Source: Candidatus Omnitrophota bacterium (GTDB lineage Bacteria > Omnitrophota > Gorgyraeia > Duberdicusellales > 4484-171). Taken from it: DNA of 39,634 bases. This document shows, piece by piece, positions 9,589-17,470 of the stretch (position 1 is the stretch's first letter; each line of letters begins with the position of its first letter). The stretch covers positions 1-39,634 of the forward strand of contig JAMWBQ010000006.1 of NCBI GenBank assembly GCA_023819315.1. Reading direction: 5' to 3'. Made by a program: the position numbers and the translations under genes. The notes beneath the pieces are model-generated. The model did not search any database and was not told the origin of the DNA. It saw nothing but the letters and a program-made list of their open reading frames with translations.

Positions 9589-10169
9589 TGAAAAAAATAG
9601 CACTTATCTTTGAATTAATCTTATCTTCTTTCATAGCGATATTCTTTTTTCTAAGAATACTTAATTTTATCTTCCCTTCTTTTAAAAAACCGTTAATTAA
9701 AGATAATTACATATATATTGAAGGTAAAATTAATGTTAGAAATGACCAATTTGTTAATTTAATTAGTTTTAACTATGACACATTTGTTTCTAAATTCCCT
9801 CAGTGGAATAATAAAAAATTTTCCCGCTTTATGCAAGAAAACTCTCTTATCATCACAGATTATAAAATAGATGATTTTAATAGAGCTGTTTTAGAATTAA
9901 ATTTACCTTATTGGAATAAAGATAGTATAGAGATATTTTTTAGAAAAGGTAAGGATTGGTTAAAGATAGAGGAGATTATTTTATTTAATATTGGTTCATA
10001 TGCTTTAGAAGATATAGTTTTCTTAGGTCTGGGTATGGATAGTTTAGATTTTGGTAATATTTCCCAAGATGATTTCATTTGTAGCTATTTCAAAGATAAA
10101 AAATTTAGAATAAATAAGTCGTTGGTAGGTAGAAATAAGTTACGGCTTAAGATAGGTTTTAAGAAATAA
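9588..10169 (+). CDS. membrane-anchored protein of unknown function
   Basis: 193 residues. One N-terminal hydrophobic segment (about residues 4-27) acts as a signal anchor; the rest is polar with alternating beta-like patterns, so it probably faces the periplasm. No family recognised. The ATG at 9588 overlaps the TGA of the upstream phosphatase gene by one base; a TTG at 9585 directly before it is less likely as the start. It is followed 3 nt later by a polytopic membrane protein gene, suggesting coupled translation and a shared envelope role. Confidence 0.7.
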   Translation: MKKIALIFELILSSFIAIFFFLRILNFIFPSFKKPLIKDNYIYIEGKINVRNDQFVNLISFNYDTFVSKFPQWNNKKFSRFMQENSLIITDYKIDDFNRAVLELNLPYWNKDSIEIFFRKGKDWLKIEEIILFNIGSYALEDIVFLGLGMDSLDFGNISQDDFICSYFKDKKFRINKSLVGRNKLRLKIGFKK

Positions 10170-10172
10170 TCT

Positions 10173-10928
10173 ATGAATAATATAATTAAAATTATTCGTC
10201 AATTTTTACATCCTTTAACTTTAGCACTTGTTATCTTATATTTTCAGTTAAATTATTCGTATATACCTACATTTTTTAACCGAGACCCTATTTATTCATA
10301 TCCACATTTTTTTGTTAGTAGTATATTTTTGGGATTAAATTTTGGCTTTATAGGGTGTCCTGTATGTTCTTTGCCTTTAAGTTTAACTATAAACCTTTGG
10401 GGAGAAAATATTAAAAAAGTAATAATACCTATTTTACTTTTTAATTTCTCTCGTTTTTTCTCAATCTTTGTTTATTCTTTTTTAGGCAGCGAATTTTTCT
10501 TTTTTATTAGAACTTTTATTCCTACCCGTTATACTTCTCTTATTTTAGGATTGATAATGATTATTATGGGAATGCTTGTTTTAAGAGATAGAAAGTATCA
10601 CTTTACTTCTATATACTATAGGAGAAGAAAAATAAAGTTTTTGTACATATTGTGGGGAATAATTATGGGTTTACCTTGTGGTTTTGAGGCTACGGGTTTT
10701 TTAGCTTATTTGTGGAGTTATCATTTATATAATATTTTGTTAAAAATACTATCTTTTTTACTATTTTCTTTTTTTGCTATACTCCCTAACGTTGTTGTTA
10801 CTTTATTTCTTTATTGGGGAATAGAAAGTATAACTTCATTATACTTGTGGTTGAAACCGTATATAAGGAATTTTTCTTTTTTTTACCTTTTCTTTTTAGG
10901 ATTAATTTTTATATTTAGAGCTTTTTGA
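10173..10928 (+). CDS. polytopic membrane protein, DsbD/CcdA-like
   Basis: 251 residues with about six hydrophobic segments. Two cysteine-containing helix motifs stand out: G-F-I-G-C-P-V-C-S-L-P-L-S near 58-70 and G-I-I-M-G-L-P-C-G-F-E-A near 163-174. Paired G-x-x-x-G...P-C-G motifs in helices 1 and 4 are typical of the DsbD/CcdA and UreH-like transmembrane families, which pass electrons or export small molecules through membrane-buried cysteines. The match is by motif only, and the first helix has an extra CxxC. Its neighbours give no clear cytochrome or thioredoxin context. Starts 3 nt after the preceding gene. Confidence 0.5.
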   Translation: MNNIIKIIRQFLHPLTLALVILYFQLNYSYIPTFFNRDPIYSYPHFFVSSIFLGLNFGFIGCPVCSLPLSLTINLWGENIKKVIIPILLFNFSRFFSIFVYSFLGSEFFFFIRTFIPTRYTSLILGLIMIIMGMLVLRDRKYHFTSIYYRRRKIKFLYILWGIIMGLPCGFEATGFLAYLWSYHLYNILLKILSFLLFSFFAILPNVVVTLFLYWGIESITSLYLWLKPYIRNFSFFYLFFLGLIFIFRAF

Positions 10929-10937
10929 AATAAACTC

Positions 10938-10966
10938 TTGATTAATGATAGTTAAATTGATAGGAT
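10938..10966 (+). promoter_or_regulatory. candidate nrdJ promoter, nearly no leader
   Basis: TTGATT (10938-10943), a 17-bp spacer, then TAGGAT (10961-10966). The nrdJ ATG is only 7 bases after the -10 box, so transcription would start at or one base before the start codon. The -10 is a 4/6 match, so this is tentative. Confidence 0.4.
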
Positions 10967-10973
10967 ATATTCG

Positions 10974-13097
10974 ATGAGAAATTTATTTATACCTACAAAA
11001 GTAAAAAAGAGAGATGGTACGATAGTCCCTTTTGATAAATTTAAGATTGAATTAGCAATCAATAAAGCTTCTGTGGAAATTTTGAAAGATAAGGATAAAG
11101 CTAACATAGTGGCTAAAAGAGTAACTTCTATTGTTTTAAGAAAATTAGCCAATCTATCTAAGGATAGGTTAATTTCTATAGAGCAAATACAAGATACGGT
11201 AGAGAATTCTTTAATGGAGGAGGGTTATAATAAAATTGCTAAACAGTATATTCTTTATAGAGAGAAGCGTAGTCAAATAAGGTTGGTTAAATCTATACTG
11301 GGAGTAAAAGATGATTTAAAGTTATCTATAAATAGTATGGAAGTATTGAAAAGGCGTTATCTATTAAAAGATTTTAATAGAAATGTTATAGAAACACCAA
11401 GTGAGCTTTTCCGTAGAGTAGCTTCTCATATAGTTAAAGCAGAGAAAAATTTTCCGTCTCCCTTATCGTTAGATGAGATAGAAGAAAAATTTTATCATTT
11501 AATGCGAAATTTAGAATTTCTTCCTAATTCTCCTACACTTATGAATGCGGGGACAGAGGTGGGGCAATTATCAGCTTGTTTTGTAATTCCTATAGAGGAT
11601 TCTTTAGATAGTATTTTTCAGGCTCTATATTATACAGCAAAGATCCATCAGACAGGAGGAGGAACGGGTTTCAATTTCTCTAAACTTAGGCCTAAAAATG
11701 ACATCGTTCTTTCTACAAAAGGTGAAGCTTCTGGTCCAATATCTTTTATGAGCATTTTTGATAGGGCAACAGAGATTATTGTGCAGGGTGGAAAGAGAAG
11801 AGGGGCAAATATGGGAATATTAACGTGTGACCACCCTGATATTTTTGAGTTTGTAGAAGCTAAAAATGAAAAAGGTAAATTTGTTAATTTCAATCTTTCT
11901 GTGGCAGTAACTGATAAATTTATGGATGCGGTCAAAAAGAATACTTATTTTGATTTAATAAATCCTCGTAATAAAAAGAAGGTAAAATCTATAAAAGCTA
12001 AGCTCTTATTTGACCTTATCGCAAATTCTGCTTGGAGAAGTGGTGATCCTGGATTAATATTTATTGATGAGATAAATAGAAAGAACCCCACTCCTCAATT
12101 AGGTAGAATAGAAGCAACTAATCCTTGTGGGGAGTTGCCTCTCTTACCTTTTGAAAGTTGTAATTTAGGGTCTATAAATCTGTCCAAAATGGTAAAAAAC
12201 AATAAAGTTAATTGGGATAAATTGAGAGATACCGTGGTTTGGGCAGTGCGATTTTTAGATAACGTTATAGAAGTAAATAAATTCCCTTTACCACAAGTAA
12301 AAGATATTACCTTAGCTAATAGGAAAATTGGTTTGGGAGTTATGGGGTTTGCCGATATGCTTATCCAATTGGGCATTTCTTATAATTCTTTTAAAGCATT
12401 AGATTTAGCTGAAGAACTAATGAAATTTATCCACAAAGAATCTTTAAGAGCTTCAAGTAAATTAGCTGATGAACGAGGCGTTTTCCCTAATTTTAAGAAA
12501 TCTATCTATGCTAAAAAAAACATTAGATTAAGAAATGCCACAGTTAATACTATCGCTCCTACAGGGACTTTGAGTATTATTGCAGGGTGTTCTTCGGGAA
12601 TAGAACCAATATTTGCTCTTGCGTTCGTTCGTAATGTATTAACGGGAACAAAATTGTTTGAGATTAATCCTTATTTTGAGAGATTTATTAAAGAAAATAA
12701 CCTTTATAATAAAAAGATATTAGGAGAGATTGCTCGTCGAGGTTCGATACAGAATATAAAGGGTATACCGGAAAATATAAAAAGAGTTTTTGTCACTGCT
12801 TTTGATATACCACCAAGACAGCATATCTTGATTCAATCTAAATTTCAGAAATGGACTGATAATGCTGTGTCTAAAACGATTAATTTGCCTTACGATGCTA
12901 CAGTAGAAGATGTAAGGAAAATATACTTTATGGCTTACAGACTTAAATGCAAAGGAATAACTATATACCGTTATGGTAGTAAAGAAGAACAAGTTTTATC
13001 TATTGGTTCGTATAGAGATAAAGATTATCCTGAACCAGAGTTTATAACTATAGAAGCGGATTATTCGGGAGGTTGTCCTTTTAATAGGTGCATATAG
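10974..13097 (+). CDS. nrdJ: adenosylcobalamin-dependent (class II) ribonucleotide reductase
   Basis: 707 residues. An ATP-cone domain (about 1-100) is followed by the ten-stranded barrel with L-P-N-S-P-T-L-M-N-A-G at 183-193, the redox cysteine C202, the thiyl-radical loop N-P-C-G-E at 383-387 (C385), partner cysteine C396 and P-T-G-T-L-S near 525. The C-terminal swinging pair is C701/C706. It makes deoxyribonucleotides from ribonucleotides using B12, without oxygen. No nrdB or nrdG is nearby, as expected for class II. No B12 riboswitch fits in the 45-nt gap upstream. No Shine-Dalgarno sequence is present and the promoter lies almost on the start codon. Confidence 0.95.
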   Translation: MRNLFIPTKVKKRDGTIVPFDKFKIELAINKASVEILKDKDKANIVAKRVTSIVLRKLANLSKDRLISIEQIQDTVENSLMEEGYNKIAKQYILYREKRSQIRLVKSILGVKDDLKLSINSMEVLKRRYLLKDFNRNVIETPSELFRRVASHIVKAEKNFPSPLSLDEIEEKFYHLMRNLEFLPNSPTLMNAGTEVGQLSACFVIPIEDSLDSIFQALYYTAKIHQTGGGTGFNFSKLRPKNDIVLSTKGEASGPISFMSIFDRATEIIVQGGKRRGANMGILTCDHPDIFEFVEAKNEKGKFVNFNLSVAVTDKFMDAVKKNTYFDLINPRNKKKVKSIKAKLLFDLIANSAWRSGDPGLIFIDEINRKNPTPQLGRIEATNPCGELPLLPFESCNLGSINLSKMVKNNKVNWDKLRDTVVWAVRFLDNVIEVNKFPLPQVKDITLANRKIGLGVMGFADMLIQLGISYNSFKALDLAEELMKFIHKESLRASSKLADERGVFPNFKKSIYAKKNIRLRNATVNTIAPTGTLSIIAGCSSGIEPIFALAFVRNVLTGTKLFEINPYFERFIKENNLYNKKILGEIARRGSIQNIKGIPENIKRVFVTAFDIPPRQHILIQSKFQKWTDNAVSKTINLPYDATVEDVRKIYFMAYRLKCKGITIYRYGSKEEQVLSIGSYRDKDYPEPEFITIEADYSGGCPFNRCI

Positions 13098-13120
13098 TAA
13101 AATAGAATGACAAGTAAGCT

Positions 13121-14131
13121 ATGAGAAAAGAAGCTATGTTTTATGAAAGATTGGCTGATAGAATGGTAAAGTGTAATCTTTGTGCGCATAATTGTATAAT
13201 TGCTCCTCAAAGATTTGGTATATGTGGGGTTAGACAAAATATTGACGGTGTTCTTTATAGCTTGGTTTATGGAGAGTTGATAGCAAAAAATATTGACCCC
13301 ATAGAGAAGAAACCAATCTATCATTTGTTGCCTGGCTCTAAATCTTATTCTATAGCCACGATAGGATGTAATTTTAAATGTGGTTTTTGTCAAAACTGGC
13401 AAATTTCTCAATTGTCTAAAAGAGAAATGGATGTGTCTTCTGATTATTTATCTCCTGAAGAAGTTGTAAAAGAAGCAAAAGAAAATAATTGTAAAAGTAT
13501 TTCCTATACTTACACTGAACCTACTATATTCTTTGAATATGCTTACGATGTAGCAAAATTAGCTAAAAGGGAAGGACTCTACAATGTATTTGTAACTAAT
13601 GGATATATGAGGCAAGAAGTTTTAGAATTTATAAACCCTTATTTGGATGCAGCTAATGTAGATTTGAAGAGTTTTAGAGATGATTATTATAGAAAACACT
13701 GCAAGGCAAAATTGAAACCGGTTTTAGAAACAATAGCTTCTATGAAAAGATTAGGAGTATGGGTAGAGATAACTACTTTAGTTATTCCAGGAGATAACGA
13801 TTCCGAGGATGAACTAAAAGAGTTAGTACAATTCATTGTTAATATAGACAAAGATATTCCTTGGCATATAAGTAGGTTTTATCCAAATTATAAATTTGAT
13901 GATTATATACCTACACCTATAGAAACACTTCGTAAAGCTAAAGAAATTGGTAAAAGTTATGGTTTAAAGTATGTTTATTTAGGTAATGTTGATGAAGGAA
14001 CAGATACTTATTGTTTTTCTTGCCATAAACTTTTAGTAAAAAGGGGGTATTTTTATAGTATACTTGAGTATAATATAAAAAATGGTTTGTGTCCCTACTG
14101 TGGAGAGAAAATAGGAGGTATATGGGGATGA
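13121..14131 (+). CDS. amrS: AmmeMemoRadiSam-type radical SAM enzyme (AmrS-like)
   Basis: 336 residues. A cysteine-rich N-terminal segment (C-N-L-C-A-H-N-C near 18-25 and I-C-G-V-R) precedes the radical-SAM cluster motif C-N-F-K-C-G-F-C-Q-N-W near 84-94. Later come the G-N-V-D-E-G motif and a C-terminal pair of zinc-like knuckles (C-F-S-C-H and C-P-Y-C-G). This is the layout of COG1180 enzymes annotated AmrS, related to pyruvate formate-lyase activating enzymes. The target is unknown. Its usual partners AmrA and AmrB are not beside it. The stop overlaps the DUF169 start (ATGA), so the two are probably translated together. Confidence 0.88.
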   Translation: MRKEAMFYERLADRMVKCNLCAHNCIIAPQRFGICGVRQNIDGVLYSLVYGELIAKNIDPIEKKPIYHLLPGSKSYSIATIGCNFKCGFCQNWQISQLSKREMDVSSDYLSPEEVVKEAKENNCKSISYTYTEPTIFFEYAYDVAKLAKREGLYNVFVTNGYMRQEVLEFINPYLDAANVDLKSFRDDYYRKHCKAKLKPVLETIASMKRLGVWVEITTLVIPGDNDSEDELKELVQFIVNIDKDIPWHISRFYPNYKFDDYIPTPIETLRKAKEIGKSYGLKYVYLGNVDEGTDTYCFSCHKLLVKRGYFYSILEYNIKNGLCPYCGEKIGGIWG

Positions 14132-14856
14132 AAGTATGGCAGGAATTATCAAAAAATCTAAAAGAAACGTTAAATTTAGAGCTTAGTCCTATAGCGTTAG
14201 GATGTTTCACTGATAAATCAAATATCATTGAGAAGGATAACAAGGTTCGTATATGTAGAGCAATTATTGATGCCGCTAAAGGTAAATCAATTCAAATCAG
14301 TAAAGAAAACAATGTTTGTTTTGGTGCTAGTTGGCATTTGGGGCTTAGAAAAATAAATAATCCTAATATAGAAAATATGATAAAGAAGTTTGTAGTTGAA
14401 GGGGAAAAACTATTTTCTTCTTATAAAGCTTTAGATAACTTATTATCACAAATGGAGGAATTAGAAGATAGGTCAAATTCTTATTTTATTTTATCACCTA
14501 TGGAAAAAGCTGGTTTCCTACCCCAACTTGTGCTTTTTGTTTGTAATCCTGAAGAAGCCTGTAGATTGTTAACTCTTTTAACATTTACTGATGGTAATAT
14601 GCCAAAGATAAAAATAGGTGGTTCTACTTGCAGGATGGTTATATCTTATCCTTTAGCAACAGGAGAAGCAAATATATCATTCTATGATTATACTTCACGA
14701 AAAATGTGCAATGTAGATAGAGATAAATTGATAGTAAGTATGCCTTATGATAAGTTTAAGGAGATAGTTAATAGTATAGAGAATTGTTCTGCCGGTAAGG
14801 CAAAGATTGAGTTTCCTCAGGAATTTCGGGAATTCCTTAAAAATAAGTGTTTGTAG
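14128..14856 (+). CDS. DUF169 family protein
   Basis: About 242 residues from the ATG at 14128, chosen because AGGAGG (14113-14118) lies 9 nt upstream and the ATG overlaps the TGA of the radical SAM gene. Conserved DUF169 features are visible: L-S-P-I-A-L-G near the N-terminus, C-R-A-I-I-D-A-A, C-x-G-A-x-W-H-L-G-L, and the later G-G-S-T-C-R and P-x-x-T-G-E-A-N segments with several conserved cysteines. Function unknown; the cysteines and the coupling to a radical SAM enzyme and rubredoxin hint at a redox or metal-related role. Soluble, no signal peptide. Confidence 0.85.
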   Translation: MKVWQELSKNLKETLNLELSPIALGCFTDKSNIIEKDNKVRICRAIIDAAKGKSIQISKENNVCFGASWHLGLRKINNPNIENMIKKFVVEGEKLFSSYKALDNLLSQMEELEDRSNSYFILSPMEKAGFLPQLVLFVCNPEEACRLLTLLTFTDGNMPKIKIGGSTCRMVISYPLATGEANISFYDYTSRKMCNVDRDKLIVSMPYDKFKEIVNSIENCSAGKAKIEFPQEFREFLKNKCL

Positions 14857-14859
14857 ACT

Positions 14860-15060
14860 ATGAATGAGGAGTTAAGAAAATATAAATGTAAAGTATGTGG
14901 TTATATTTACGATGTTTTATTAGGTGAGCCAGAAATGGGAGTAAAAGAGGGAACATTATTTAATGATATCCCTGAATGGTGGGAGTGCCCGGTTTGTGGG
15001 GCGAATAAACTAAAGTTCAAGATAGTTAAAACAAAGATTAAAAAGTATTATAATATATAA
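14860..15060 (+). CDS. rubredoxin
   Basis: 66 residues. Two metal knuckles, C-K-V-C-G-Y near 10-15 and C-P-V-C-G-A near 43-48, define a [Fe(Cys)4] rubredoxin, a small cytoplasmic one-electron carrier common in anaerobes for oxygen and peroxide detoxification. G-V-x-x-G-T and the aromatic pair before the second knuckle (W-W-E-C in place of the common D-W-x-C) are present. The tail is unusually basic (K-T-K-I-K-K-Y-Y). It lies 3 nt after the DUF169 gene, in an apparent amrS-DUF169-rubredoxin operon, with no Shine-Dalgarno sequence of its own. Confidence 0.95.
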   Translation: MNEELRKYKCKVCGYIYDVLLGEPEMGVKEGTLFNDIPEWWECPVCGANKLKFKIVKTKIKKYYNI

Positions 15061-15087
15061 AATATTAAGAAAATTTTAAAACCTGTA

Positions 15088-15116
15088 TTGACAAATAACT
15101 TTTAAAGATGTATTAT
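15088..15116 (+). promoter_or_regulatory. rpsO promoter, leaderless spacing
   Basis: Perfect TTGACA (15088-15093), 17-bp spacer, TATTAT (15111-15116). The rpsO ATG begins 8 bases after the -10 box, so the predicted +1 falls at about 15123-15124, on the start codon. No Shine-Dalgarno sequence is present. Confidence 0.8.
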
Positions 15117-15123
15117 ATTATTT

Positions 15124-15387
15124 ATGGATAAATTTAAAAAGAGAACTATTATTGATAAATTTAAAGAGCATCCTAACGATACGGGCTCTGCGTATGTGCA
15201 GGTTGCTCTTCTAACGGAAAGGATAAAACATCTTACAGACCATTTAAAAAAGTATAAGAAAGACTTTCACTCTCGTCGAGGTCTACTAATGTTGGTAGGT
15301 AGACGGAGACGTCTTTTATCTTATCTTAAGAAAAAAGATTTGAAGAAATATAACGATATTTTAAAAGAGCTTAACCTTCACAAATGA
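15124..15387 (+). CDS. rpsO: 30S ribosomal protein S15
   Basis: 87 residues, typical length. H-P-N-D-T-G-S-A-Y-V-Q-V-A-L-L-T-E-R-I near 17-35, H-L-x-x-H-L-K-K-Y-K-K-D and H-S-R-R-G-L-L-M-L-V-G-R-R-R-R-L-L match S15, which binds the central domain of 16S rRNA early in assembly. It opens the rpsO-pnp-ftsK-rodZ-rimO-pgsA-pgpA run; rpsO-pnp is an almost universal bacterial pair. The promoter sits so near the ATG that the mRNA should be leaderless. The pnp start follows the stop by one base. Confidence 0.98.
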   Translation: MDKFKKRTIIDKFKEHPNDTGSAYVQVALLTERIKHLTDHLKKYKKDFHSRRGLLMLVGRRRRLLSYLKKKDLKKYNDILKELNLHK

Positions 15388-15388
15388 A

Positions 15389-17470
15389 ATGTTTTCCCTT
15401 TCTTTAGACTTTTCTAAATATTTTAGGGATAAATTAAGTTTTTCTTCAGGTGAACTAGCTACTCAATCTAACGGTAGCACAGTAGTTTTCTATGGAGAAA
15501 CAATTGTTTTGGTTTCTGCTTGTATGGATAGACATCCTAAAGATGATTGCGAAATTACACCTTTAACTGTAGATTATATGGAAAAGACATATGCTATGGG
15601 TAAAATTCCCGGCGGTTTTATAAAACGAGAAGGAAGACCGAAAGATACAGAGATATTATGCGCTCGTTTAATTGATAGACCGTTAAGGCCATTTTTCCCA
15701 CCGGGTTTAATGAATGAAGTTCAGATTGTTGCTATGGTTTTATCCAGCGATGGTATAAATGATCCCGATGTATTGGGTATAAATGGAGCAAGTTGTGCCT
15801 TATTAATATCTGATATCCCTTTCTATACACCAGTAGGAGCAGTGAGAGTGTGTAAGAGGGAAAAAGATTTTATTATAAATCCTACCTATCAAGAAAGAGA
15901 AGAAGCATTATTTGATATGGTTGTGGCAGCTACAATGGATAATATAGTTATGATAGAAGGTGATTTTAATGAGATTTCAGAAGAAGAAATCTTAGAAGCT
16001 ATAAAATTTGCCCATCCGGCTATACAAGAGGTAATAAAGCTACAGTTAGAGATAAAAGAAAAAATAGGTAAACCAAAGAAAGAAGTTCCTTTATATAATA
16101 TAGACAGAGAATTTATAAATAAAATAAAAGATATAGTTTATCCTCTATTAGATAAAATTTATGGATTAGTAAAAAAAGAAGAACGAGAAGATGAAATAGA
16201 TAAAATAATATCACAATTACAGGAATTATTCAAAGAAGATTCTAAAATAACCCCTTTTATGATAAATAAATCTTTCTATGAGATAGAGAAAGAATTTGTG
16301 AGAGATAAAATATTGAAAGATGGTTTGAGACCGGATGGTAGAGCTATTAACGAGATTAGAAAGATAGAATGCAAAGTAGGGGTTTTGCCTCGTACACATG
16401 GTTCAGCAATTTTTAAAAGGGGACAAACACAAGCTTTAGCTGTAACCACTTTAGGAACTAGTTCTGATGAGCAGTTGATTAGTGAGTTAGAGGGAGAAAA
16501 ATATAAACACTTTATGCTTCATTATACTTTCCCTCCCTTCAGTGTAGGAGAGGTAAAACCTCTGAGAGGTCCATCTCGTAGAGAAATAGGTCATGGTACA
16601 TTAGCGGAAAAATCTCTTTTACCGGTTATACCCGATAAAGAATCTTTCCCTTATACTATTAGGGTTGTTTCTGAAATATTAGAGTCAAATGGTTCATCCA
16701 GTATGGCAAGTGTATGTGCTTCTTCTCTTTCTCTTATGGATGCCGGTGTTCCCATTAAGGAACACGTTGCCGGAATAGCTTTAGGATTAGTTCAAAATAA
16801 TGAAAATTATAAAATATTAACTGATATAGCTGGAGTAGAAGACCACTATGGAGAGATGGATTTTAAAATAGCTGGCACAGAGAAAGGTATAACAGCTATA
16901 CAGTTAGATGTTAAAAATGAAGGAATTAGTTTTTCTATCCTTGCCGATAGTTTAAAAAGAGCTAAAGAAGCTAGAAATTTTATTTTATCTAAAATGAAGG
17001 AAATTATTTCTACACCACGAAGTATGGTTTCTCCTTACGCACCTAAAATAAAATCATTTAAGATAGATATAGATAAGATAGGTGAGATCATTGGTCCAGG
17101 GGGAAGAGTTATAAGAAAAATTACCAGAGAAAATAACGTCATAGTGGATATAAACGATGAAACAGGGATAGTTTCCGTAGTAGCAGATAATGATTCTAAT
17201 TTAGAGAGAGCAGTGAAAGAGATAATTAACCTAACAAAAGAAGTTAATGTGGGGGATATTTATGAAGCAAAGGTTATAAAAATTACTAATTTTGGTGCTT
17301 TCTGTGAAATATTACCTGGTAAAGTAGGACTTCTACATATTTCTGAACTATCAAATAGTTTTGTGAGAGACCCTTACGATTTTGTGAAAGAAAATGAAAT
17401 AATAAAAGTGAAAGTGATCAATATTGATGAGCAAGGCAGGATATCTCTTAGTAAAAAACAAGCGGATTAA
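15389..17470 (+). CDS. pnp: polynucleotide phosphorylase
   Basis: 693 residues, full length. Two RNase PH domains (about 10-220 and 310-540) flank an all-helical linker; G-R-P-K-D-T-E-I-L-C-A-R-L-I-D-R-P near 83-99 is the first-domain signature. A KH domain (I-G-x-x-I-G-P-G-G-R-V-I-R near 560-575) and a C-terminal S1 domain (G-D-I-Y-E-A-K-V...G-L-L-H-I-S-E-L) complete the architecture. The enzyme degrades RNA 3' to 5' with phosphate, and can also add nucleotides. It starts one base after rpsO with no Shine-Dalgarno sequence, so translation probably depends on coupling; its TAA overlaps the ftsK ATG. Confidence 0.98.
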   Translation: MFSLSLDFSKYFRDKLSFSSGELATQSNGSTVVFYGETIVLVSACMDRHPKDDCEITPLTVDYMEKTYAMGKIPGGFIKREGRPKDTEILCARLIDRPLRPFFPPGLMNEVQIVAMVLSSDGINDPDVLGINGASCALLISDIPFYTPVGAVRVCKREKDFIINPTYQEREEALFDMVVAATMDNIVMIEGDFNEISEEEILEAIKFAHPAIQEVIKLQLEIKEKIGKPKKEVPLYNIDREFINKIKDIVYPLLDKIYGLVKKEEREDEIDKIISQLQELFKEDSKITPFMINKSFYEIEKEFVRDKILKDGLRPDGRAINEIRKIECKVGVLPRTHGSAIFKRGQTQALAVTTLGTSSDEQLISELEGEKYKHFMLHYTFPPFSVGEVKPLRGPSRREIGHGTLAEKSLLPVIPDKESFPYTIRVVSEILESNGSSSMASVCASSLSLMDAGVPIKEHVAGIALGLVQNNENYKILTDIAGVEDHYGEMDFKIAGTEKGITAIQLDVKNEGISFSILADSLKRAKEARNFILSKMKEIISTPRSMVSPYAPKIKSFKIDIDKIGEIIGPGGRVIRKITRENNVIVDINDETGIVSVVADNDSNLERAVKEIINLTKEVNVGDIYEAKVIKITNFGAFCEILPGKVGLLHISELSNSFVRDPYDFVKENEIIKVKVINIDEQGRISLSKKQAD

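Noticed and set aside
10929..10973. B12 riboswitch before nrdJ
   Set aside because: Only 45 nt separate the genes, and no B12-box is visible.
10952..14243. Minus-strand ORFs of 66-116 codons opposite nrdJ and amrS
   Set aside because: They are shadows of the plus-strand genes, without start signals or recognisable protein features.
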